The notes under the pieces were generated by a model, which worked only from the letters and a program-made list of their open reading frames with translations, had not been told where the DNA came from and ran no database searches. The position numbers and the translations under genes were made by a program. Below are positions 38,794 through 47,385 of a stretch of 51,749 bases of DNA, piece by piece. The DNA is from Enterobacter sp. (GTDB taxonomy: Bacteria; Pseudomonadota; Gammaproteobacteria; Enterobacterales; Enterobacteriaceae): the NCBI GenBank assembly GCA_022649305.1, contig JALCNW010000026.1, forward strand, positions 1 to 51,749. The letters are read 5' to 3'. Position 1 is the first letter of the stretch. Each line of letters starts with the position of its first letter.

Positions 38794-39807
38794 ATGAAAA
38801 AACATCATGCCCTGTCTGTTATTTTTGCTCTTCTTTTTCCAGCGCTGGCGAATGCGAGCATGAGCATCATGAAGGATTCGTCGGGAAAGGTTGTTGCCGT
38901 GGATCCGTGGTCATATCTGGATGAAGATGTTATGTGGACCTCAACTCGTTCCTCCAATCCTGCTGGGGGGCGCGTTCATGGTCAATTTAAAATGAAATAT
39001 GCCATTGAGGATAATAACTGGCGTAACAGCCATTTCCACAGTGGCAATGATTCGCTGACGTTTGTGCAAGGGGTTATGCGTCACGATGCATTACCCGGTT
39101 GGTATCTGGCTTTCTCTGAAGGCAGAACCACCAACTATAACGGGACGTGGGAAAATCAGTCTTACCTCAGCCAGAATCAATGGACTCAGTTGATTATCGG
39201 CCACGAATATTTCTACAAACGTCTGCGCTATGGCTGGGATGTTATGGGTGGAAGTTCGTCAATCGAGGACCGTTGGCAAGGACGCGTTAAGTTTTTTACG
39301 GATCTGCGTGTGACGGACAATCTCTCATTCTTTAATTATCTTTATCAGCAAATTGATCACCGCCGTAGTGGTGGGTCACAAAATGACCGTGACGTACGTT
39401 CATTCCAGATTGAACCTGGCATTCAATATATTATTAATAACACCACCGGAGTCTGGTTTCGCCAGCAATTTGCGTCTGCCACTTTAGATCGTGCGCAGTG
39501 GGGCGATATTGATGAAAAAAGCTGGACCACGTCGGTCGGCGTCTGGCGAAACTGGGGGAAATTATCCACAACGTTGAGCGGCGGGTATGGCCATTATAAG
39601 AAAAACAATGCACAGCCCGAAGATGGTGAAGTATTCCAGAGTACCCGGAATCGCTTCATGAAGGTGTCGGCGAATTATCCTTTGACCAATCGTTTCACCG
39701 TATCTGGAGAGGTTACTGGCTCGTTAATAAAACAGGATGGAAGTTGGGTCACTAACGGTGATGCTATTACCACCGAATATAAGTTGATGCTGGATTATAA
39801 CTTTTAA
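38794..39807 (+). CDS. OmpG-like outer-membrane porin, second paralogue
   Basis: A 337-residue predicted outer-membrane barrel with an ordinary signal peptide (MKKHHALSVIFALLFPALANA). Strands such as RWQGRVKFFTDLRVTDNLSF and FQIEPGIQYIINNTTGVWF parallel segments of OmpG and of the porin at 36047-37273 (WKNRFKVWQDLRLTNKWSL, FEIEPAIQYRL), so the two are paralogues flanking the exported GH32. The chain ends in LDYNF. It lacks the Ser/Asn-rich N-terminal region of its sister. It probably passes oligosaccharides. cscK follows after 115 bp with a hairpin in between. Confidence 0.78.
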   Translation: MKKHHALSVIFALLFPALANASMSIMKDSSGKVVAVDPWSYLDEDVMWTSTRSSNPAGGRVHGQFKMKYAIEDNNWRNSHFHSGNDSLTFVQGVMRHDALPGWYLAFSEGRTTNYNGTWENQSYLSQNQWTQLIIGHEYFYKRLRYGWDVMGGSSSIEDRWQGRVKFFTDLRVTDNLSFFNYLYQQIDHRRSGGSQNDRDVRSFQIEPGIQYIINNTTGVWFRQQFASATLDRAQWGDIDEKSWTTSVGVWRNWGKLSTTLSGGYGHYKKNNAQPEDGEVFQSTRNRFMKVSANYPLTNRFTVSGEVTGSLIKQDGSWVTNGDAITTEYKLMLDYNF

Positions 39808-39860
39808 AAAAGTACGCCTGGATAATGCGCGGCGCATGAACATGGCTAAAAACTATCAAA

Positions 39861-39888
39861 AAATATGACCGTCCCGTAGGTCACATTT
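39861..39888 (+). repeat. Hairpin between the second porin and cscK
   Basis: AAATATGACC and GGTCACATTT pair with one mismatch around an 8-nt loop. No strong T-run follows. It may reduce read-through or stabilise the upstream message. The half-site spacing does not fit a CRP site. Confidence 0.45.
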
Positions 39889-39922
39889 GAAAAAATCAGT
39901 TAATTATCATTGAGGAAATGTC

Positions 39923-40873
39923 ATGAATATCTGGACTCTTGGCGACGCTGTGGTGGATCTTTTACCACTGTCAGACATGCAATATCAGGCCTGCGCAGGG
40001 GGAGCCCCATTCAATGTAGCCATTGGCACCGCGCATTTAGGCAGCCAGAGTGGGTTTATTGGCCGGGTGGGTGACGATGACTTTGGTCATTTTCTAAAAA
40101 AAACGCTGTCAGACTCAGGCGTCTCGACAGTCAGTCTCCAGTTGGATAACCAGCGCAGAACCAGCACGGTATTGGTCTCTCTGAGTCGCTCTGGAGAGCG
40201 CGGATTTACGTTTTTAACCAATCCCTCCGCGGATCAATTTTTAACGTCTGATGCCCTTCCTGACTTTAGTGATGATATTTTGCACTTCTGCTCTCTGGCC
40301 CTGGTCGCCGAGACGTGCCGTAACACACTCGTCTCCGCCATCAGCAAAGTGAAACAGCGTGGGGGATTACTGAGCTTCGATGTGAATTTACGGGAGCAAA
40401 TGTGGCCCGATAAGCATGAAATGCTTGAGACGGTGCGCCATTTTGCCGCACAGGCCGATATTCTTAAACTTTCGGAAGAAGAATGGCACTGGATAACAGG
40501 CACTCCCGATTTTACCCATGCGCTTGACGCCCTAAAAACTCTGCCCGCTAAATTCAAAGTGGTGACCTACGGCGAGCAAGGAGCCATGGTGCTTTGGCGC
40601 GATAGCGTCATCCATTTCGATGGCTATACCGTCAACAGTGTCGATACGACCGGGGCTGGCGACGCTTTTGTTGCAGGTTTGCTCGCCTGGATTGCCCATA
40701 ATGGAATGCCGCAGAGCGTTGAAGATCTATGCCAGTCAATTGCTCAGGCCAGCGCCTGTGGTGCCCTTGCGACAACTCGCAAAGGGGCACTGACCGCACT
40801 GCCGGATACCAACGCACTCAATGCTTTTATTACTCAATTCTCTCTACCGGACTACGAGGTGAAAAACCTCTAA
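39923..40873 (+). CDS. cscK: Fructokinase, PfkB family (CscK-like)
   Basis: A 316-residue ribokinase-type sugar kinase. It phosphorylates fructose released by CscA to fructose 6-phosphate. The N-terminal GGAPFNVAIG (26-35) contacts the sugar. The C-terminal signature DTTGAGDAF (241-249) holds the catalytic base D247 and the anion hole. The start MNIWTLGDAVVDLLP and internal KLSEEEWHWITG follow CscK of E. coli (307 residues). AGGAAATGTC precedes the ATG. Last gene of the fructan locus, with a terminator about 90 bp behind it. Confidence 0.9.
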   Translation: MNIWTLGDAVVDLLPLSDMQYQACAGGAPFNVAIGTAHLGSQSGFIGRVGDDDFGHFLKKTLSDSGVSTVSLQLDNQRRTSTVLVSLSRSGERGFTFLTNPSADQFLTSDALPDFSDDILHFCSLALVAETCRNTLVSAISKVKQRGGLLSFDVNLREQMWPDKHEMLETVRHFAAQADILKLSEEEWHWITGTPDFTHALDALKTLPAKFKVVTYGEQGAMVLWRDSVIHFDGYTVNSVDTTGAGDAFVAGLLAWIAHNGMPQSVEDLCQSIAQASACGALATTRKGALTALPDTNALNAFITQFSLPDYEVKNL

Positions 40874-40961
40874 TGATATAGCTACAGGCACTGTTTATGT
40901 GGGCGGAGATAGGTGGCACTAAGCCAACATCAACCTGTCCCTGGTGGAAGCAATACAGAGT

Positions 40962-40997
40962 TACCCCGCCTTCTCATTGGATTGCGGGGATTTTTTC
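40962..40997 (+). terminator. Terminator after cscK
   Basis: CCCCGC and GCGGGG form a stem over a 14-nt loop, followed by ATTTTTTC. It ends the fructan operon. Confidence 0.75.
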
Positions 40998-41035
40998 ACA
41001 CTGAGATCTCTGTATAAATAAACCTAAGGGCTTGA

Positions 41036-41324
<289 letters not shown>

Positions 41325-41423
41325 TAATGGGAGTTAATAAAAAAGCGGAGAGGTTGTTCGCTGAACTGTTAGTATTCAGCTTATTAAGTCATTCGACTGC
41401 CCGCATAGACAGAGGGACACAAT

Positions 41424-42182
41424 ATGCAGAGTTTATTTTCGTTAACCGCAGGTGCTGACGTTCGTTGGCATGATTTACCGGGGAAAGGGACTCCTGTTGT
41501 GTTTGTTCACGGACTGGGGTGCGCTTCTTCATATGAGTATCCACGCATTGTGGCCGATCCGGCATTTGGCGGGAGGCGCGCCATACTGATTGATCTTCCT
41601 GGATATGGTTTTAGTGATAAACCGCGTGATTATGATTACAGCATTGCTCATCAGGCCGAAGTGGTTATCGAGGTGATAAACGCATTGAGGCTCCCTCTTT
41701 GCCATATTTATGGTCATAGTATGGGGGGAAGTATTGCGATTGAAGTGGCTGATCGATTGCGTGAACGGATGGGTAAACTGGTGGTGTCGGAACCTAACTT
41801 TCATGCCGGCGGCGGCATATATAGCCGACTATTAGTGGAGAAGCCGGAAGCCGAATTCATTTCGCAAGCGTATGACAATATACTGGCAAATCACACCTCT
41901 CCCTGGAAAGGTTCGGCCCAAAATGCTGCTCCTTGGGCAATGTGGCGGGGAGCCAAACGCCTGATTGATGGCGCTTCACCCTCATGGATGGAAACCTTCC
42001 TCAGTCTGACCTGTTCACGCGCACTGATTTTTGGCGAGCAATCATTACCGGACAATGATTTTCAGTACGTCAGTAATAAGGGCATATCAGTAGCAATAGT
42101 GCCACAGGCAGGACACTCCATGTCCTGGGAAAATCCTACGGCATTAGCCGGGGTGTTACATAAGGAATTTGACGTTAATTAA
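41424..42182 (+). CDS. Alpha/beta-fold hydrolase
   Basis: A 252-residue single-domain hydrolase. The oxyanion motif is VFVHGLGC (27-33). The nucleophile elbow is GHSMGG with S99, and the catalytic His is in QAGHSMSWENP near the C-terminus. The acid is probably a late Asp or Glu in GEQSLPDND. No signal peptide, so it is cytosolic. It starts behind AGGGACACAAT and stands alone. Substrate unknown; esterase or carboxylic-ester hydrolase are possible. Confidence 0.85.
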   Translation: MQSLFSLTAGADVRWHDLPGKGTPVVFVHGLGCASSYEYPRIVADPAFGGRRAILIDLPGYGFSDKPRDYDYSIAHQAEVVIEVINALRLPLCHIYGHSMGGSIAIEVADRLRERMGKLVVSEPNFHAGGGIYSRLLVEKPEAEFISQAYDNILANHTSPWKGSAQNAAPWAMWRGAKRLIDGASPSWMETFLSLTCSRALIFGEQSLPDNDFQYVSNKGISVAIVPQAGHSMSWENPTALAGVLHKEFDVN

Positions 42183-42448
42183 TTGTTTTAACTCAATAAA
42201 ATAGCCGTGGATCTACGCTGTCTCTAAGTCAATCATTATCCCCGTGCAGCCAACAAAAAATCTGTAAAACTAGACATTAGTCGAATTTTCGTCTTAAAGT
42301 CCACCCCCCGGCACTAGACAAAACCACCGTCCGGTTATCAAATGGTTAAATAATATTTCGCTGGATGTAAAAGATCGGCCGGTAGCATAAAGGGCCGACA
42401 TGCATGCCAGTGTTTGCAAGCAACATGACAGACCTTTTCGGGAGAATT

Positions 42449-44002
42449 ATGCAATCCTCTGTTAATCAAAAAGAAAGCCGAACCTTCTTCGGCCATCCAT
42501 ACCCGCTCGGCTCACTGTTCTTCACTGAAATGTGGGAGCGGTTCTCGTTTTACGGCATTCGCCCATTATTAATCCTGTTTATGGCCGCGACCGTTTATGA
42601 CGGTGGCATGGGACTGGCGCGCGAAAACGCCTCTGCCATCGTCGGTATCTTCGCGGGCAGCATGTATCTGGCCGCACTGCCGGGTGGTTGGCTGGCGGAT
42701 AACTGGCTCGGGCAGCAGAGGGCGGTCTGGTACGGTTCGATTCTGATTGCGATCGGCCACCTGTCCATTGCGCTGTCTGCCGTGATGGGCGACAACCTGT
42801 TCTTTATTGGTCTGATGTTTATCGTGCTCGGCTCTGGCCTGTTCAAGACCTGTATCTCGGTTATGGTCGGGACGCTATATAAAAAAGGCGACGCCCGTCG
42901 TGACGGCGGATTCTCGCTGTTTTACATGGGTATCAACATGGGGTCGTTTATCGCGCCGCTCATCTCCGGCTGGCTGATTAAAACCCACGGCTGGCATTGG
43001 GGCTTTGGCATCGGCGGTATCGGGATGCTGGTCGCTTTAGTTATCTTCCGCGTGTTTGCCGTACCGGCAATGAAACGCTACGACAGCGAAGTCGGCCTGG
43101 ATTCCACCTGGAACAATCCAGTGGCGAAGAAAAAAGGCGTTGGCGCATGGCTGTTGGTATTGGCGGTCGGTGTCGCTATCGTTATCACGCTGATTGCGCA
43201 GGGCGTTATCGTGATAAATCCGGTCGCCGTTGCCAGCACGCTGGTTTACGTCATTGCGGCCTCGGTCATTCTCTACTTCATCTATCTGTTCGTCTTTGCC
43301 GGGCTGAACCGTAAAGAGCGTGCCAGACTGCTGGTCTGCTTTATCTTGCTGGTTTCTGCGGCCTTCTTCTGGTCCGCGTTTGAGCAAAAACCAACGTCGT
43401 TTAACCTGTTCGCGAACGACTACACCAACCGTATGATCGGTGATTTTGAAATTCCTGCCGTGTGGTTCCAGTCGATCAATGCGCTGTTCATCATTCTGCT
43501 GGCACCGGTATTTAGCTGGGCCTGGCCGATGCTGGCCCGCAACAACGTGCGCCTGAGCAGTATCACCAAATTCGTTATCGGTATTTTGTGCGCGGCGGCG
43601 GGCTTTGGTGTGATGATGCTGGCGGCACAGAACGTGCTGAGCAGCGGTGGAGCAGGCGTATCGCCGCTGTGGCTGGTGGGCAGTATCTTAATGCTGACGT
43701 TGGGCGAACTGTGCCTGAGTCCGATTGGTCTGGCGACCATGACGCTGCTGGCCCCGGAAAGAATGCGTGGTCAGATGATGGGGCTGTGGTTCTGCGCCAG
43801 CGCACTGGGTAACCTGGCGGCGGGTTTGATTGGCGGTCACGTCAAAGCCGATCAGCTCGATATGCTGCCGGATCTCTTTGCTCGCTGTTCTATCGCGCTG
43901 CTGATTTGCGCCGCGGTGCTGGCCGTGCTGATCGTACCGGTGCGCCGTATGCTGGAAAATGCACAGGTGAAAACGGAGGACAAACCCGTCACCCATGCTT
44001 GA
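42449..44002 (+). CDS. POT/PTR-family proton-dependent oligopeptide transporter
   Basis: A 517-residue inner-membrane transporter of the proton-coupled peptide family, with about 12-14 helices. The ExxER proton motif is in FTEMWERFSFYGIRPLL, followed by the PTR2 signature DARRDGGFSLFYMGINMGSFIAP. I start at the ATG at 42449 (MQSSVNQKESRTF) behind GGGAG; the frame opens 15 codons earlier. It imports di- or tripeptides in known relatives. It is not an obvious orthologue of E. coli DtpA-D, so no symbol is given. Its terminator lies inside the end of the opposite gene. Confidence 0.9.
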   Translation: MQSSVNQKESRTFFGHPYPLGSLFFTEMWERFSFYGIRPLLILFMAATVYDGGMGLARENASAIVGIFAGSMYLAALPGGWLADNWLGQQRAVWYGSILIAIGHLSIALSAVMGDNLFFIGLMFIVLGSGLFKTCISVMVGTLYKKGDARRDGGFSLFYMGINMGSFIAPLISGWLIKTHGWHWGFGIGGIGMLVALVIFRVFAVPAMKRYDSEVGLDSTWNNPVAKKKGVGAWLLVLAVGVAIVITLIAQGVIVINPVAVASTLVYVIAASVILYFIYLFVFAGLNRKERARLLVCFILLVSAAFFWSAFEQKPTSFNLFANDYTNRMIGDFEIPAVWFQSINALFIILLAPVFSWAWPMLARNNVRLSSITKFVIGILCAAAGFGVMMLAAQNVLSSGGAGVSPLWLVGSILMLTLGELCLSPIGLATMTLLAPERMRGQMMGLWFCASALGNLAAGLIGGHVKADQLDMLPDLFARCSIALLICAAVLAVLIVPVRRMLENAQVKTEDKPVTHA

Positions 44003-44028
44003 TGCCTAACGGTGTTTACCTTGAACAG

Positions 44029-44055
44029 ACCGGCGCTAAATGCGCCGGTTTTTAT
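44029..44055 (+). terminator. Terminator of the peptide transporter
   Basis: ACCGGCGC and GCGCCGGT form an 8-bp stem with a TAAAT loop, followed by TTTTTATTT. It overlaps the last codons of the ClbS-like gene on the other strand. Confidence 0.88.
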
Positions 44056-44569
44056 TTAAGCTGATATTCTTCATTTTTGCCCACTTTCTTAATCTGGCAG
44101 CAGCATTGGCATAGGGTGAGGAGGTATTCAATGAGATCATTCGTCCCATGGTCCATTTTGAGTACCAGGGGTGACCATACAAATCGTCGTCACTGCGTTT
44201 TTCAATGCATTTTACGATTTCAACTTGTACCGCCTCGAGCTCAGCGAGTAGCGAGACGTAGCTTAAGTCTTTATAGTCTGCGTAAAATTTTTGAGCCAGA
44301 AGGCCAAGTTGGTTCCACTTAAAACCGGTGTCAGGGAAATCAACAGGCAAGCCTTTCTCGTCAGCCGCGATCCATTTTACGACCAGGGCGTTCCACCCCA
44401 GCAGATAGGAAACCAGGTCGTGAACGCTCATTTCCGTGCCCTTGGCGTGCCCAACCATTGAGTTGTCTGACGTCGCTTCTAAGGGGATCGAGTGCAGATA
44501 ACGCAGTAATGTATTGAAGTTTTTATCAATGGCTGCAAGTAATTCCAATTTTGTTTGTGGAACATTCAT
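44036..44569 (-). CDS. ClbS/DfsB-family four-helix protein (DUF1706)
   Basis: A 177-residue protein starting at the ATG giving MNVPQTKLELLAAI, with GAGGC eight bases upstream. It shows the ClbS pattern: GHAKGTEMSVHDLVSYLLGW, FKWNQLGLLAQKFYADY, DLYGHPWYSKWTMGRMISLNTSSPYANA. In E. coli ClbS protects colibactin producers by opening the cyclopropane warhead; DfsB-type relatives belong to the DinB-like four-helix fold. No colibactin genes are in this window, so it would be an orphan resistance or unrelated hydrolase. Its C-terminus runs into the terminator of the convergent transporter gene. Upstream DNA is very AT-rich. Confidence 0.85.
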   Translation of the reverse strand: MNVPQTKLELLAAIDKNFNTLLRYLHSIPLEATSDNSMVGHAKGTEMSVHDLVSYLLGWNALVVKWIAADEKGLPVDFPDTGFKWNQLGLLAQKFYADYKDLSYVSLLAELEAVQVEIVKCIEKRSDDDLYGHPWYSKWTMGRMISLNTSSPYANAAARLRKWAKMKNISLNKNRRI

Positions 44570-44814
44570 CAACGGTTGCCTCGCACTACAAGATATATGC
44601 CACATAGATGCGATGTCTTAATAACACAAATTCAATATTAAACGTAGAGCTAGATCAAAAATCATAAGATAAGAAAATTATAATAGTTATCCATTAAATG
44701 AATTCCATTTTTTAAGTTTGTGTATCATGCTGCTGGTTGTCGCTAGAAATATTTAAATTTGGTTTTTAATTTTTTGATAATTAAAAAATAACCATCAATA
44801 CAACAATCTGGACT

Positions 44815-46941
44815 GTGTACCGCATGACACATTGTGATGACGTATTTTCAAAATCCACTCGCGGGATTTTATCAATGGTGACTGTCTTTGTTATTGGCTG
44901 CGTCTTTTCCGTTCACGCGAATGTTGACACGAACAAACGTGAGGATCATATGGACCGCTACCGCTGGATGGAAACCGATCGTTCACAAACCGCAGAATGG
45001 CTAAATCGTCAGTCCATCCTGTCGGCTAACATTATTCATTCACTGCCCTGGAGAAGGGTATTCGCAAAGAGGTTAAGTTCATTAGATAATGGCGGCCCCA
45101 CAATCTCTGATATTTACGATGCGGGCGACAATCGTTTTTACTTACGTTCGACGCCGGAATATGCTTATCAGCGGCTTTTTATAAAGTATAAGAATGACCC
45201 TGAGCGACTGATTATTGACCCTCCTGTGGGCTACGGCATCAATTTCTTTAGCCCATCTCCTGATGGGAAGTATATTTCTTACGGGTTATCGAAAAACGGA
45301 TTTGAAAGTACGGACATAAAGATAATTAGGGTGTCTGACGGTGTGGTTTTGAAAGACAGCATTCCTCAGGTTCGATATCCTAATGTTGTTTGGGCTGAGG
45401 ATAATCAGTCATTTTATTATAGCCTGAATGATGCTGCCGAAAGTAAGGGGCGGCAAACCTGTGATAAGGTCTATCTTCATCGTTTGGGCGAAGGAAATGA
45501 TGTCAGTGTATTCGACTGGCAAAGCATTGATGAACTCAAACAGCTATCCTGTGAAAATATCAATTTGTACTCCTCGGCTAATTCCCATTATCTGCTTGTC
45601 TATGTCTCCAGATCGATTGGTGGCTATGGTGGGGATCTGTTTTTAGCTAAAAAAAATCCTGGGAACGTGGAAGGGTTACACTGGCGAAAAATCATCGATG
45701 TGCACGAGAATATTTCGAGTTTTGTTTATGCAGGGAAATGGCTATATCTGGCTGGCTATAATTCATCGTCGGGATATGACATCTCCCGATTGAATCTCGA
45801 TGCGCCTAAAGAGGCCAGAACAAAAATGATCAGCTGGTCAAATGGCGAGCTGACCGGGCTCAGCACCAGCCGAGACTCGCTTTATATCACTTACCATGAT
45901 ACTGGCGTGCATAAATTCGTGCGTATTCCATTTGAAGATATCAATCAACACCAAAATATAGACATCCCATCTGATGAGGAGGTGAGTGCGGTATTCCCCA
46001 GCAACGACCGAGAGGATATATTGTTCACTCAGCAGGGCTGGCTGACGCCACCGACTATTTATCGCTTTACCCCTCAAAATCGGAGCCTCACTAATACGGG
46101 ATTGATCGCTCAAGCCAAGGTTTCATTTTCAGATTACGAGGTTGAAGAACGATGGGTGACCACAAAAGATAATGTGCGAATCCCCCTGACCCTTATTCAT
46201 CGCAAAGGCCTTAAGCGGAATGGAACGATGCCAACCTGGCTGACTGCTTATGGGGCGTATGGCGTCAGTATATTTCCTGACTTCGATACTTCGCGTCTGC
46301 TTTGGCTTGAACAGGGGGGAGCCATCGCGATTGCTCACGTTCGGGGAGGGGGAGAGCTTGGGCCGGCGTGGCATGATGGGGGCAGAGCGGGAAATAAAAA
46401 AAATTCAATTAATGATTTTATCCGTTGTGCTGAATATCTGATTGAAAACAAATACACATCGCCCTCAAAGCTGGTTATCAGCGGTGAGAGCGCGGGCGGA
46501 ATTGTTATTGGCATGGCAATGACTCTTCGTCCTGAGCTTTTTTCTGCCGTGGCGATAGATGTTGGTATGTTGAATACCAGCAGGCTGGATAAAATTCCGA
46601 TAGGGTCGATGAATTTTGAGGAGATCGGGTCGCCTTTCACTCCCCAGGGGAAGCGCGATTTGTTGAACATAGATGCCTACGAACATCTTCATGCAGGCAC
46701 TCGATATCCTCCCGTGCTGTTGACCGTTGGCCTCCACGACCAACGTGTGTCGCCATGGCAGACGGCGAAGTTCGCAGCCCGCCTGCAAGAGATTAACCAA
46801 CGGTGGAACATTCCGGTGCTGGTACTGGCCGATAAAAATGGCGGGCATAATGCCAGCACCTATGCCGATGCTGATGCAAAATTCATTGATACGGTGAGTT
46901 TCTTCTTCTGGATAACAACGGGTCAACATCCAATCCAATGA
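44815..46941 (+). CDS. Exported S9-family prolyl oligopeptidase
   Basis: A 708-residue serine peptidase. A seven-bladed propeller fills about residues 45-460 and the alpha/beta-hydrolase domain about 465-705. The triad is S559 (SGESAGG), D642 (GLHDQRV) and H678 (NGGHNAS); HVRGGGELG is the S9A signature. A hydrophobic N-terminal stretch (ILSMVTVFVIGCVFSVHA) predicts export; VHA-N is a signal-peptidase I site and VIGC could be read as a weak lipobox. The start is uncertain: GTG at 44815 or ATG at 44824, neither with a good ribosome site. Codon use and AT-rich flanks differ from the backbone, suggesting transfer. It would trim proline-containing peptides. Confidence 0.87.
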   Translation: MYRMTHCDDVFSKSTRGILSMVTVFVIGCVFSVHANVDTNKREDHMDRYRWMETDRSQTAEWLNRQSILSANIIHSLPWRRVFAKRLSSLDNGGPTISDIYDAGDNRFYLRSTPEYAYQRLFIKYKNDPERLIIDPPVGYGINFFSPSPDGKYISYGLSKNGFESTDIKIIRVSDGVVLKDSIPQVRYPNVVWAEDNQSFYYSLNDAAESKGRQTCDKVYLHRLGEGNDVSVFDWQSIDELKQLSCENINLYSSANSHYLLVYVSRSIGGYGGDLFLAKKNPGNVEGLHWRKIIDVHENISSFVYAGKWLYLAGYNSSSGYDISRLNLDAPKEARTKMISWSNGELTGLSTSRDSLYITYHDTGVHKFVRIPFEDINQHQNIDIPSDEEVSAVFPSNDREDILFTQQGWLTPPTIYRFTPQNRSLTNTGLIAQAKVSFSDYEVEERWVTTKDNVRIPLTLIHRKGLKRNGTMPTWLTAYGAYGVSIFPDFDTSRLLWLEQGGAIAIAHVRGGGELGPAWHDGGRAGNKKNSINDFIRCAEYLIENKYTSPSKLVISGESAGGIVIGMAMTLRPELFSAVAIDVGMLNTSRLDKIPIGSMNFEEIGSPFTPQGKRDLLNIDAYEHLHAGTRYPPVLLTVGLHDQRVSPWQTAKFAARLQEINQRWNIPVLVLADKNGGHNASTYADADAKFIDTVSFFFWITTGQHPIQ

Positions 46942-46956
46942 TCATAGTTGACCCGT
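46918..46956 (+). repeat. Inverted repeat at the 3' end of the S9 peptidase gene
   Basis: ACGGGTCAAC (46918-46927) and GTTGACCCGT (46947-46956) pair perfectly across the stop codon. No T-run follows, so it is a 3' mRNA hairpin rather than a clear terminator. Confidence 0.5.
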
Positions 46957-47017
46957 ACCGATTTCATTATAACGGCGTAAGATAAAGGCAGGACTTAATC
47001 ATTAAAGGCGGCTGGAA

Positions 47018-47179
47018 CTAATATCCGGCGGCTTTATTGGCAGCTTTAATGCGCTTATTTCTGGAGTCTTTTTCGTGTTTATCCTGGGCCTGCATGATTC
47101 CGCCTGCGGCATCAATCCAGTCGCTCGCCGTACATCCTGATAGCGTCATGCTTAACATAAAGGCAAATACAAACTTCAT
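47018..47179 (-). CDS. Small lipoprotein
   Basis: A 53-residue predicted lipoprotein. It starts at the ATG giving MKFVFAFMLSMTLSGC, with GGAG five bases upstream; the open frame is longer but unsupported. The lipobox LSGC puts the lipidated Cys at residue 16. The mature part (TASDWIDAAGGIMQAQ and a Lys/Asp-rich tail) is about 38 residues and mostly charged. No assigned function. It lies between the S9 peptidase and the diguanylate cyclase. Confidence 0.7.
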   Translation of the reverse strand: MKFVFAFMLSMTLSGCTASDWIDAAGGIMQAQDKHEKDSRNKRIKAANKAAGY

Positions 47180-47385
47180 TCTAGCTCCGTAATTTCGGGT
47201 AATGCGCCACATGCATCCCTGTGGCACTTCAAAATATTTGACCATCTTTATATAATTATGACAAATAATTTGATTTGAATCAATGCGTCACAGTTATCAG
47301 CAAGGCGCAGAAGCTACCCTCTGCGCATGGAGACCGTCGGCATTTAGCCAAAAATGACCAAAGGCCGTTCCTGGCCGAACAGCGC

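Noticed and set aside
39861..39888. CRP site upstream of cscK
   Set aside because: The half-sites ATGAC and TCACA are too far apart compared with the six-base CRP spacer; it is better described as a hairpin.
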